Source: Hymenobacter cavernae (GTDB lineage: Bacteria; Bacteroidota; Bacteroidia; Cytophagales; Hymenobacteraceae). Taken from it: a DNA stretch of 64,000 nucleotides. Below are positions 33,113-40,769 of the stretch, one piece after another; the stretch's first letter is position 1, and each line of letters opens with the position of its first letter. A program made the position numbers and the translations under genes. The DNA lies in contig NZ_BMHT01000006.1 in NCBI RefSeq assembly GCF_014641455.1, positions 186,001-250,000 on the forward strand, written 5' to 3'. Below the pieces are notes generated by a model, which had not been told where the DNA came from, did no database searches, and worked only from the letters and a program-made list of their open reading frames with translations.

Positions 33113-33773
33113 TTAATTGCTTCCTCTCCCACAGCCGCAGTGCGGCGCGCAGTAAGATCAGCCACACCAGACCAGCGGCGAAGCCGGCCAGTACGTCGGT
33201 GGCGTAATGAACGTGCAAGTAGATGCGAGTCAGGCCGATAATAACGGCCCAGGTTATCAGCAGGGCGGACCAAACCGGGTGCCGGCCGTGGCGCCATAGC
33301 AGCCACGCCGCGCAGCCGTACAAGGCCACTCCGATCATGGCGTGGCCGCTGGGGAAGCTCAGACCGGGCTGCGGCAGCAGCGCCGTTTCGGGGCGCAGAC
33401 GGTGAAAGTGGTTCTTGAGCAGCTGGTTCAGAATCGAGGAACCTAGCACTGCCAGGAAAAGCTCCAAGGCTTCGTGCCGCCGTTTTTGCCACGCCAGAAA
33501 GCCAGGCAGCAAGATTCCGGTTGCCGTGAGGAAGGGAGCCGAGGCAAAAAAAGTAAGCCGCCGGACCCACGTAGTAAGGTTAGGGTAAGTGGCCCGTAGC
33601 GCATCCATTTGGTGAAAAGCCAGGTCGTCGAGGCGCGCCGAATGCTCCACGAATACCACGCGGGTCAGATAAAAGAACAGCACGAACGCCCCCAGAAACA
33701 TCACTCCCACCAGCACGATTTCAACCGTCAGCAGCCCTAAAAGAGCCAACAAGCGCTCCGTAAGCTTTTTCAT
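33096..33773 (-). CDS. PAP2 family phosphatase, copy 1
   Basis: A 225-residue membrane phosphatase with five to six hydrophobic segments. The three PAP2 motifs are complete: KNHFHRLRP at 120-127 (phosphate-binding Lys and Arg), PSGH at 141-144 (catalytic-acid His), and LTRIYLHVHYATD at 181-193 (nucleophile His at 189). It likely dephosphorylates a lipid phosphate such as phosphatidic acid, phosphatidylglycerol phosphate or undecaprenyl diphosphate. The ATG at 33773 is chosen; the upstream frame runs through the tRNA gene and cannot be coding. Its C-terminus (QLTMSSE) is encoded by a repeat arm. The paralogue at 34124-34846 lies on the other side of the tRNA. Confidence 0.88.
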   Translation of the reverse strand: MKKLTERLLALLGLLTVEIVLVGVMFLGAFVLFFYLTRVVFVEHSARLDDLAFHQMDALRATYPNLTTWVRRLTFFASAPFLTATGILLPGFLAWQKRRHEALELFLAVLGSSILNQLLKNHFHRLRPETALLPQPGLSFPSGHAMIGVALYGCAAWLLWRHGRHPVWSALLITWAVIIGLTRIYLHVHYATDVLAGFAAGLVWLILLRAALRLWERKQLTMSSE

Positions 33774-33888
33774 GCGGGTGGTTGTGGGTTGAGTGGAACG
33801 CCAGGTCGCGGCACAAGCCGAAACACGACAGGTAGCTTTAACGGTTAACCTAGCTTTAAAGCGCTTAGAACCAGATCTTAATAACACA

Positions 33889-33917
33889 AAAAAGCCGGCC
33901 CAAATGGACCGGCTTTT
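33889..33917 (-). terminator. Terminator of the tRNA-Leu gene
   Basis: On the minus strand, AAAAGCCGGTCC-ATTT-GGGCCGGC is followed by TTTTTTGTG, directly after the tRNA. Confidence 0.85.
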
Positions 33918-33919
33918 CG

Positions 33920-34001
33920 TGCGCTCGGAGAGACTCGAACTCTCACACCTTTCGGAACTGCCGCCTGAAGACAGCGCGTCTACCAATTTCGCCACAAGCG
34001 C
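33920..34001 (-). tRNA. tRNA-Leu (anticodon CAG)
   Basis: On the minus strand the sequence folds with acceptor GCGCTTG/CGAGCGC (one G-T pair), D-arm GCG-AAATTGGTAGA-CGC, and anticodon stem CTGTC/GGCAG with loop TTCAGGC, whose middle CAG reads CUG. The long variable arm (TTCCGAAAGGTGT) marks a class II tRNA. The T-arm is GAGAG/CTCTC with TTCGAGT. Discriminator A; CCA is not encoded. A promoter-like TATCTTTG lies about 50 bases upstream, and a terminator follows. Confidence 0.97.
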
Positions 34002-34050
34002 AGCTAGTGTCAAACTCTGTTCTCCCTTCCGGAGGTGCCTTTTGACGCTG

Positions 34051-34058
34051 CAAAGATA
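34051..34058 (-). promoter_or_regulatory. Predicted -7 element TATCTTTG of tRNA-Leu
   Basis: The minus-strand octamer fits TAnnTTTG, about 50 bases before the mature tRNA 5-prime end at 34001. Confidence 0.55.
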
Positions 34059-34123
34059 TGGGCGAACAGCAGTTTTTCGCCACAAATTTTGAAAATAATT
34101 TCCAAGAAAAGTTGTTTTCTGCG

Positions 34124-34846
34124 CTATATAACCTGTTTTTCAGACGTTTGCATTGTCTTTTTAAATCGATTTTTCGTTATTCTTTCGATGCGTTTTAGCA
34201 GCGGAATGGCAATCAGCAGCCAGATAGCGCCAGCCATGAAACCGGCCAGCACATCGGAGGCGTAGTGCACACGCAGGTATACGCGGGTAATACCAATGAG
34301 CAGAATCAGCAGCACCAGCACGACAATCAAGCTGCGTCGGAGCCACTTTATGCTAGGGCGGCGAAGGTGAGTGTACACTAAATAAATCAGCAGCCCGTAG
34401 AAAGAGGCCGAAATCATGGCGTGGCCGCTGGGAAAGCTCAGCCCTTCGGCCGACACCAGCGGCAGCAAAGGCCGAGGCCGGTGGTAGGCGCTCTTGAGCA
34501 CCAGATTCAGCGTGATGCTGCCCAGGGCTACTACCGGTACCAGCAGCGAGTACCAGCGGTGACGCCGCACCAGGAAATAACCGATTAGCAACAAGGCGGC
34601 TCCGGTGATAAAATCGCGCGAGGCCAGAAAAGTCACGTTCTGCACCCAACCTAGCCTGTCGGGTCCGAGCAGCCAATGTGCCCACCGAAACGCCTGCGCA
34701 TCAAACGTAGCTATATCCTGATTGAGCACCTCGCGGCCCAGCGCTAGAAAGGAGATAACGCCGAGCACTCCGATCAGCAGCGTAACCGTAAACTCGGCGA
34801 CGAACAACGTGATGCCCGCCAGCAAACGACGCAGAGAGTTAGTCAT
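34124..34846 (-). CDS. PAP2 family phosphatase, copy 2
   Basis: A 240-residue membrane phosphatase. Motifs: KSAYHRPRP at 118-126, PSGH at 139-142, and ITRVYLRVHYASDV at 186-199 (nucleophile His at 194). The layout and the surrounding residues (LGSITLNLVLK, SFPSGHAMISASFYG) closely resemble copy 1 at 33096-33773, with the same orientation. The two look like a tandem duplication that now flanks tRNA-Leu. Same reaction class; substrate unknown. Complete. Confidence 0.88.
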   Translation of the reverse strand: MTNSLRRLLAGITLFVAEFTVTLLIGVLGVISFLALGREVLNQDIATFDAQAFRWAHWLLGPDRLGWVQNVTFLASRDFITGAALLLIGYFLVRRHRWYSLLVPVVALGSITLNLVLKSAYHRPRPLLPLVSAEGLSFPSGHAMISASFYGLLIYLVYTHLRRPSIKWLRRSLIVVLVLLILLIGITRVYLRVHYASDVLAGFMAGAIWLLIAIPLLKRIERITKNRFKKTMQTSEKQVI

Positions 34847-34965
34847 GAAGCTAGGTTTGGCGGTGGGTAAGGCTGGCTAAGTGGCTATCTAAATCAGGGT
34901 GTCATCTCGACCAGCGGGAGAAATGACGGTCTTTTTATAGTGCCCTGGTGAGGTGAGCTTTTAGT

Positions 34966-35044
34966 GACTACAACGTAAGGAGGCATAACCTAGGTACGAA
35001 GCCAGGTTGAGCAGTGAAGCCGCACCCCGACTACAACGCAAGGC
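34966..35044. repeat. Imperfect direct repeat, period 63
   Basis: GACTACAACGTAAGG at 34966 recurs as GACTACAACGCAAGG at 35029. The rest of the 34847-35100 gap holds no gene; it contains AACCTAGGTACG and a fragment (GTCATCTCGACCAGCGGGAG) of repeat style. Low-confidence structure. Confidence 0.4.
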
Positions 35045-35100
35045 GACTTGCCGGCGTACTACGTGCAACCTAAGGCTCAACGAGGCGCTGGTCACTTTTC

Positions 35101-35754
35101 ATGCAAAATTCGGACGCAGGCTTCGACCACCTCGCTAGCTTCTACGATTTATTGGCGAGCTTGGTCTTTGGCCGCACCTTGCGGCGGGCACAGCAGGCCG
35201 CGTTGTCGGGCTTACCAGTGGGCGCACCTAGGTTGCTCATCATCGGCGGCGGCACGGGCTGGATTCTGGGAGAAGTGCTGCGGCGCTGCCCTGCGGCCCA
35301 GATTCTCTACGTGGAAGCTTCCGCTGGTATGCTGCGCCAATCACGCGCAGCCTTGCGCCGCACAGCCGCCGCGCACGAGGCACAGGTAGAGTTTCGGCTC
35401 GGCACTGAAGCGGCGCTCAAATCGGGCGAGACGTTCGACGTAGTTATCACCTTCTTCTTCCTGGATCTGTTTGAAACCGTGCGGTTTGGAGCGGTACTGC
35501 GGCAGCTCAACGCGGTCCGGCGCCCTGGTGGCCGGTGGTTACTCGCCGATTTCTGCAAGCCGAACGGGTGGTGGCAACGGGCTTTGCTGGCCGTGATGTA
35601 TCAGTTCTTTCGTGTTACGACCGGCATCAGCGCCCGGCAGCTTCCAGCCATTCACGCTGGCCTGGCAAACCTAGGTTTGCACCCGCGGCGGCAGCAATGG
35701 TTTTATGCGGGCATGATCGAAGCCACGGTTTTCGAAGAGAAGCCCGCGCTGTAG
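35101..35754 (+). CDS. Class I SAM-dependent methyltransferase
   Basis: A 217-residue protein. The SAM site is LLIIGGGTGWILGEVL (about 45-60), followed by an acidic end-of-strand-2 YVEASAGML and the strand-4 region FDVVITFFFLDLFE. The later LNAVRRPGGRWLLADFCKP is typical of UbiE/Coq5-like small-molecule methyltransferases. Substrate cannot be read. A single gene with an inverted repeat immediately downstream. Confidence 0.82.
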   Translation: MQNSDAGFDHLASFYDLLASLVFGRTLRRAQQAALSGLPVGAPRLLIIGGGTGWILGEVLRRCPAAQILYVEASAGMLRQSRAALRRTAAAHEAQVEFRLGTEAALKSGETFDVVITFFFLDLFETVRFGAVLRQLNAVRRPGGRWLLADFCKPNGWWQRALLAVMYQFFRVTTGISARQLPAIHAGLANLGLHPRRQQWFYAGMIEATVFEEKPAL

Positions 35755-35767
35755 TGCGAACCGCTAG

Positions 35768-35913
35768 CCTGTAGCACGAAGCCTGTGCTTCGCGTATCGT
35801 TGAACGTCCTGTAGCGAGAACTCTGTAGTTCGCGTAGCGCAGAACGACGGGCACCTAGGTTTTCCAAATGTACTCGTTCCCCGATACGCGAAGCACAGGC
35901 TTCGTGCTACAGG
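35768..35913. repeat. Long inverted repeat, GTAGCACGAAG type, CCTAGG in loop
   Basis: 32-base arms (CCTGTAGCACGAAGCCTGTG at 35768, continuing to CGTATCG, and complement ending 35913) are perfect. Inside, a second short element GTAGCGAGAACTCTGTAGTTCGCG is nested, and CACCTAGGTTTT is in the loop. It is placed between two same-strand genes. Confidence 0.92.
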
Positions 35914-35978
35914 CGCGCGGCATTCTCGGCTTGCCTCTTAATTTTAGGCGCCTTCTACTCTTCACAACCACAACCCTT

Positions 35979-37814
35979 ATGCGGAATCTTGCCGCTACCC
36001 TCTTGCTCGCGCTGGCGCTACCCGGCGCGGCCCTGGCCCAAACGACGCCCGTGCAGTACACGGTAGCCTTCCCGAATGCCGTACACCACGAAGCCCAGGT
36101 GACGGTCGTTTTTTCAGACCTGAAACCCGGCACCTTGCAGGTGCGCATGGCGCGCAGCTCGCCGGGGCGCTACGCCTTGCACGAATTTGCCAAGAACGTG
36201 TACGCCGTACAGGCCACCGACTCGAAAGGCAAGGCACTGAGCATCAGCCGGCCCGACCCGTACGGCTGGGACGTAAGCGGCCACGACGGCACCGTGCGCT
36301 TTACCTACACCCTCTTCGGCGACCGAACCGACGGTACCTACGTGGGCATCGACCAGATTCACGCTCACCTGAACATGCCGGCCACCCTAGCTTTTGCCCA
36401 CGGCCAGGAGCAGCGACCCGCGGAAGTAAAGTTTGACTTGCCGGCGGGCTGGCAGGTGGCCACTCAGCTGAAGCCCGACCCGGCCAAAGGAACCTACTAC
36501 GCGCCGCATTTGCAGTACCTGATGGACAGTCCCACTTCCCTGGGCCCGCAAAAAATGCGCACCTGGCAGGAACAGGGCAAAACCATCGAGCTGTCGGTAG
36601 TGCACACGGGGACGGATGCGGAGCTGGACGCCTACACGGACCTGACCAAGAAAGTGGTGCACGAGGCGGCCGCTGTTTTCGGCGAGCTACCTAGCTACGA
36701 TTTTGGCCGCTACACCTTCGTAGCCAACTACTTGCCCCAAACCAGCGGCGACGGCATGGAGCACCGCAACTCCACCAGCGTCACGAGCAGCAGTCCGCTG
36801 CGAGGGCTGGGCGTGCTGCGCAACCTAGGTACGGTGTCGCACGAGTTCTTCCACTCCTGGAATGTGGAGCGCATCCGGCCTAAGTCGCTGGAGCCATTCG
36901 ATTTTGAGCGGGCTAACATGAGCGAGGCACTTTGGTTTGCCGAAGGCTTTACGCAGTATTATGGCGACCTAATCGTGCGGCGCTCGGGGGCCATCACCGA
37001 TGAGCAGTATTTCGAGGACGTTACCGGCATTGTGAATGCTATGCTGAACTCGCCGGGCGCCAGCCGCTACTCGCCGGTGGAGATGAGCCGGCAGGCGCCG
37101 TTCGTGGATGCGGCCGTGAGCATTGACCTTAACAACCGCGGCAATACCTACTTGTCTTACTACATTATCGGGGCCGGTAATGCGCTGGCGCTGGACATGT
37201 TATTGCGCCAGAATTACAAAACTGACCTCGATGCCTACATGCGTGCCGTGTGGCAGCAGTACGGCAAGCCCCAGCGCGACTACGCGCCTGAGCGCCCTTA
37301 CACGCTGCCCGATTTACAGCGCGTGCTAGGTCAGGTGAGCCGCGACACGGCCTTTGCGGGTCGTTTCTTTCGCGAGCATCTCACGGGGCACCAACTTCAC
37401 AACTACGAGCAGCTGCTGGCGCCTGCCGGACTCGTGGTGCGACGCGCCAAGCCGGGGCAAGCTAGCCTAGGTCTGGCTCGCCTAACTTTTGCGGATAGCA
37501 CCATCGCGCTGGCCGCCAATACGCTCATCGGCAGCCCACTTTACCAAGCCGGCCTCGACCGTGAAGACCAGATTCTGAAGCTGGATGGCAAGACGCCAAA
37601 GAGCCAGGAGGAGCTAACGCAGCTGCTGGCCCAACACAAGCCCGGCGACGTGGTGCCGGTGGTGTTCCGCTCGCGTGGGCAGGAGCGCACCGCCCAGGTG
37701 ACGTTGGTGGAAAGCCCGCTGGTAGAAGTCGTGACGTACGAGAAGGCAGGTCGTCCCGTGACCAAGCAGATGCAGAAATTCCGGGCGGCTTGGTTAGGCA
37801 GCAAGGCCAAGTAA
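35979..37814 (+). CDS. M61 family metallopeptidase with PDZ domain
   Basis: A 611-residue protein with signal peptide (MRNLAATLLLALALPGAALAQ). The N-terminal beta-sandwich is followed by the gluzincin active site: VSHEFFHSWNVERIRP at 287-301 (zinc ligands H288 and H292, catalytic E289) and AEGFTQYYGD at 321-330 (third ligand E322). A PDZ domain lies near residues 500-585 (LIGSPLYQAGLDREDQILKLDGK). M61 includes glycyl aminopeptidases; Bacteroidota copies are periplasmic or outer-membrane. The ATG at 35979 is chosen because the open frame upstream is the repeat at 35768-35913. Confidence 0.92.
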   Translation: MRNLAATLLLALALPGAALAQTTPVQYTVAFPNAVHHEAQVTVVFSDLKPGTLQVRMARSSPGRYALHEFAKNVYAVQATDSKGKALSISRPDPYGWDVSGHDGTVRFTYTLFGDRTDGTYVGIDQIHAHLNMPATLAFAHGQEQRPAEVKFDLPAGWQVATQLKPDPAKGTYYAPHLQYLMDSPTSLGPQKMRTWQEQGKTIELSVVHTGTDAELDAYTDLTKKVVHEAAAVFGELPSYDFGRYTFVANYLPQTSGDGMEHRNSTSVTSSSPLRGLGVLRNLGTVSHEFFHSWNVERIRPKSLEPFDFERANMSEALWFAEGFTQYYGDLIVRRSGAITDEQYFEDVTGIVNAMLNSPGASRYSPVEMSRQAPFVDAAVSIDLNNRGNTYLSYYIIGAGNALALDMLLRQNYKTDLDAYMRAVWQQYGKPQRDYAPERPYTLPDLQRVLGQVSRDTAFAGRFFREHLTGHQLHNYEQLLAPAGLVVRRAKPGQASLGLARLTFADSTIALAANTLIGSPLYQAGLDREDQILKLDGKTPKSQEELTQLLAQHKPGDVVPVVFRSRGQERTAQVTLVESPLVEVVTYEKAGRPVTKQMQKFRAAWLGSKAK

Positions 37815-37844
37815 ATCATTCGGCCAGTCCCAACTCTGCCGCAT

Positions 37845-37879
37845 AAAAAAGCCTCTCCAACAACTCGGAGAGGCTTTTT
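37845..37879. terminator. Bidirectional terminator
   Basis: AAAAAAGCCTCTCC-AACAACTC-GGAGAGGCTTTTTA. It is shared by the convergent M61 and Bax-inhibitor genes. Confidence 0.85.
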
Positions 37880-37898
37880 ACTTGGTGTTAACCTAGGC

Positions 37899-38627
37899 TT
37901 ACCGACGCCGGCCGAAGAGGCGAAGTAGGAACAGGAACAGGTTGATAAAATCGAGGTAGAGCGTGAGGGCACCTAGCATGGCGGCCTTCCGGTCGGCTCC
38001 TTCTTCCTCAAACCCTACGAAGGCCAGCGACTTCACTTTTTGCGTGTCGTAGGCAGACAGTGCCGTAAACAGCAATACGCCGATAAAAGACGTAATCAGG
38101 TACAGCATCGAATTGAGCCAGAAAACATTGACAACCATGGCAATCACCAGCCCAATCAGCGCCATGAACAACAGGTTGCCCCAACGACTGAGATCGGTGC
38201 TGGTAGTGTAACCGTAGAGGCTCATCGCGCCAAAGGTGGCAGCCGTCACGAAGAAGGTAGAAGCAATTGAATCGGCCGTATACACCAGAAAGATGAGGCC
38301 GAGTGTGAGACCATTGAGCACCGAGTAAGCGACAAAAGCGCCTACAGCCTGCCCTCCTGACATTTCGAAGATATTACGCGATAAGTAGCCTACTACCAGG
38401 AACTCGGCCAGCAGCATCGCCCAGAATACCAACCGGTTGCCGAAAATCATATCCTGTAGCTCGGGCGAAGCACCCACCAGCAGCGCCACCCCGCCGGTAA
38501 TAGCCAGGGCGCCAGCCATCCAGCCGTACACCTGCGTCATAAAGCGAGCCTGAATCTGGGTTGCTTCTTCGGCACTCAGAACTCGCTGCTGAGGCTGCCT
38601 GGTTTCTTGTGGCACTAATTCTTCCAT
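37899..38627 (-). CDS. Bax inhibitor-1/YccA family membrane protein
   Basis: A 242-residue protein with seven hydrophobic segments and the family motifs: FMTQVYGWMAGALAITGG near the start, SVLNGLTLGLIFL and VYTADSIASTFFVTAATFGAMSLYG centrally, and LTLYLDFINLFLFLLRLFG at the end. In bacteria, members (YbhL/YccA) modulate FtsH-type proteolysis or act as Ca2+ leak channels. Full length. The N-terminal cytoplasmic tail is Gln/Glu-rich. Confidence 0.92.
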   Translation of the reverse strand: MEELVPQETRQPQQRVLSAEEATQIQARFMTQVYGWMAGALAITGGVALLVGASPELQDMIFGNRLVFWAMLLAEFLVVGYLSRNIFEMSGGQAVGAFVAYSVLNGLTLGLIFLVYTADSIASTFFVTAATFGAMSLYGYTTSTDLSRWGNLLFMALIGLVIAMVVNVFWLNSMLYLITSFIGVLLFTALSAYDTQKVKSLAFVGFEEEGADRKAAMLGALTLYLDFINLFLFLLRLFGRRR

Positions 38628-38817
38628 ACAATTGAATGAGGGTATAAAGAGGGTTAAGAGGTAAACGTCTGAGCAAAATACAGCTTTTTCAGTACATAGA
38701 CCTAGGCTAATTTATATGCGCTTTTGCGGCTCCTTTACAACCACGTTCTATGTTGTCGGTGGGTTTCGTATCTTGTGAGTACTTAAACCTTTTCGGCGCT
38801 GTTTTTCTTTGCTGATT

Positions 38818-39405
38818 ATGCTTCGTTCCTTCTTTACAGCCGCCTCGCTGCTAGTGGTTAATCTAGCGCTGGCACAAGGACCTGCCACCTCAACCCTGGC
38901 CGCGCCAACTCCCGGCTTGCTTGGCCCGCGGGTGTCGTACCACTTAGATGCGGGCATGCAGTTCGCGGGGCGCTATGGCTCAGCTTCTTACCTCAGCCCA
39001 ACGGCTACGTACCAAGTTTCCAACCGTTTTCGTCTTTTCACGGGCCTGACGTATGTGCGCACGCAGTCGAGCTTTGGCTACGCGTACAATCCTTCCACCG
39101 ATAAGCCGCTGTCACCCAGCTTCAACGCGACGAATCACCTCCTGATACAAGCCGGCGGCACGTACCTGGTGAGTCCGCGCCTGGCCCTGACGGGCAGCGC
39201 CTGGAAAGATCTTTCTCAGCAGCCGTACACCCCTAGGGTTAATCCTTACGCGGGCTTTGGCAACCTAGGTTCCGGCGTAAACATCCGCGCTGACTACCAG
39301 CTTACCGAGAATATTTCGGTGTCGGGGGGTGTGCGTGTGACGCAGGGCGCCACGCCCGGATACGGCGGCCTGTACGGCTCACCGATGATGCCGCTCGGCT
39401 ACTAA
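38818..39405 (+). CDS. Outer-membrane beta-barrel-like hypothetical protein
   Basis: A 195-residue exported protein with signal peptide (through LALAQ). Alternating beta-strand pattern (ATYQVSNRFRLFTGLTYVRTQ, GTYLVSPRLALTGSAWKDL, VNIRADYQLTENISVSGGVR) suggests an outer-membrane barrel or porin-like fold. The C-terminus is Gly/Tyr/Met-rich (YGGLYGSPMMPLGY). The ATG at 38818 is chosen for the signal peptide. Function unknown; a hairpin terminator follows at 39441. Confidence 0.6.
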   Translation: MLRSFFTAASLLVVNLALAQGPATSTLAAPTPGLLGPRVSYHLDAGMQFAGRYGSASYLSPTATYQVSNRFRLFTGLTYVRTQSSFGYAYNPSTDKPLSPSFNATNHLLIQAGGTYLVSPRLALTGSAWKDLSQQPYTPRVNPYAGFGNLGSGVNIRADYQLTENISVSGGVRVTQGATPGYGGLYGSPMMPLGY

Positions 39406-39440
39406 ACTATACGCCGGCAAGACAAGTTTTTGCCTTCGCG

Positions 39441-39475
39441 CAACAAAGCCTCGGGAAGCTTCCGGGGCTTTGTTG
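39441..39475 (+). terminator. Terminator
   Basis: CAACAAAGCC(T)CGG-GAAGCTT-CCGGGGCTTTGTTG followed by TTTTG. Confidence 0.75.
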
Positions 39476-39496
39476 TTTTGTAGTTATCTGATTGTT

Positions 39497-39575
39497 CGTC
39501 ACTCCGAGCAGCGCGAGGGACCTGAGTACAAATCCCAGGTTCGTAGACCTAGATTCCTCGGGCTGCTCGGAATGA
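39497..39575. repeat. Imperfect inverted repeat, TCATTCCGAGCAGC family
   Basis: CGTCACTCCGAGCAGC pairs with GGCTGCTCGGAATGATA, with inner arms broken. The edge resembles the perfect element at 9477-9591. GACCTAGATTC is inside, a one-base variant of the CCTAGG word. Confidence 0.6.
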
Positions 39576-39631
39576 TAGTTTGCATCATCCTCGCTCCTAA
39601 CTTCTAGCTTCCATCTCCTAGCTCCTTCTTC

Positions 39632-40648
39632 ATGTCCGCCCGCATCAGCTACGCTCATAATTCTCAACTGCAAACTATTCGCCGTAACTATCCGGGTAAT
39701 AAGCTTTTCGGGAAAGAATTCGCCAACGGCGAGACCTTGTATGAACCTAGCTTCAGAACGGTTTTTCGCTGGAAGTTCATGACCAAAAATCCGCAGGAAG
39801 CCGAGAAAAAGGCCGATAAGTGGGCGCCAGCCGTGGTGCCGTGTGCGGAGGTGTTCAAGTCGAAAGAAGACATGCTGGTGTGGCTGGGTCATGCCTGCTT
39901 TCTGCTGCGCGTGGCAGGCGTCACGCTGCTCTTCGATCCAGTCCTGTTTTCCTCGCTGGGGCTGCGCCACCGCCACCCGTTGCCCTGTGGCCCCGAAGAC
40001 ATTCGCAACATCGACTACCTGCTGCTCAGCCACGGTCACCGCGACCACCTCGACGAGCGCTCCATCAAGCTGCTGGCCGAGCAAAACCCACGGATGCAGG
40101 TGCTGACGTCGCTACGCATGACCCGCCTGCTGAACGGTATGGTGCGGCAGCTGCCGGTGCAGGAAGCCGGCTGGTGGCAGCAGTACGACCTAGGTCCGGA
40201 TGCGCCCCTGGAAATCACCTACCTGCCCGCCTCACACTGGCACCGCCGCGGCCTCAACGACCTGAACCGCATTCTGTGGGGCAGCTTCATGATTCGGGTA
40301 GCCGACAAGCTCATCTACTTCGCTGGCGACAGCAGCTACGCACCTCACTTCGAGCAGATTGAAGAGCAATTTGGCCCCATCGATATTGCCCTGATGCCGA
40401 TTGGCGCCTACAAGCCGTCCTTCATGATGCACCAGAGCCATATGGATCCGCACGAGGCAGCAAAAGCAGCAAACGTACTCCGCGCCGGCCATGTAGTGCC
40501 CATGCACTACGGCACCTTCGACCTCTCCGATGAGCCCGCCTCCGAACCGCTGCGCACACTGGAAGAAGTAGCGCATGGGGGTATGCTTCGCGGCGAGCTG
40601 TACGCGCCTGCCGTGGGCGAAGTGCTGCGCTGGCACGAGTGGGAGTAG
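39632..40648 (+). CDS. MBL-fold metallo-hydrolase (NAPE-PLD-like)
   Basis: A 338-residue metallo-beta-lactamase-fold protein. WLGHACFLLRVAG leads into the metal site SHGHRDHLD at 133-141 (H134, H136, D138, H139). A later His is in HWHRRGLND, and Asp in YFAGDSSY. The layout is that of the UlaG/NAPE-PLD-like group, acting on lipid or sugar phosphodiesters or lactones. The N-terminal 60 residues (YEPSFRTVFRWKFMTKNPQE) are as in Bacteroidota NAPE-PLD-like proteins. Substrate not determined. Single gene. Confidence 0.85.
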   Translation: MSARISYAHNSQLQTIRRNYPGNKLFGKEFANGETLYEPSFRTVFRWKFMTKNPQEAEKKADKWAPAVVPCAEVFKSKEDMLVWLGHACFLLRVAGVTLLFDPVLFSSLGLRHRHPLPCGPEDIRNIDYLLLSHGHRDHLDERSIKLLAEQNPRMQVLTSLRMTRLLNGMVRQLPVQEAGWWQQYDLGPDAPLEITYLPASHWHRRGLNDLNRILWGSFMIRVADKLIYFAGDSSYAPHFEQIEEQFGPIDIALMPIGAYKPSFMMHQSHMDPHEAAKAANVLRAGHVVPMHYGTFDLSDEPASEPLRTLEEVAHGGMLRGELYAPAVGEVLRWHEWE

Positions 40649-40689
40649 CCCTATGATTCTAGAGCTGAACTACGTGAACTAACTGCCAC

Positions 40690-40727
40690 AAAAAACCCGT
40701 TCTAGCTTCCTAGAACGGGTTTTTTGG
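40690..40727 (+). terminator. Terminator
   Basis: AAAAAACCCGTTCTAG-CTTC-CTAGAACGGGTTTTTT. The stem is 16 bp; CTAG sits in both arms next to the loop. Confidence 0.9.
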
Positions 40728-40769
40728 TAAAATTTACGCTATAAACAGTTGATTTTTCAGCAAGCTATC

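Noticed and set aside
33920-34001. Integration site of a mobile island at tRNA-Leu
   Set aside because: No integrase and no repeated 3-prime tRNA fragment was found in the window.
33774-34085. N-terminal extension of the first PAP2 gene
   Set aside because: It would read through the tRNA-Leu gene on the same strand; the ATG at 33773 starts a normal PAP2 protein.
35868-35978. Upstream extension of the M61 peptidase
   Set aside because: The added residues come from the inverted repeat; the ATG at 35979 begins a clean signal peptide.
39407-40084. 225-codon open frame opposite the MBL hydrolase
   Set aside because: It is antisense to clear metal-binding motifs of the MBL protein and has no recognisable fold.
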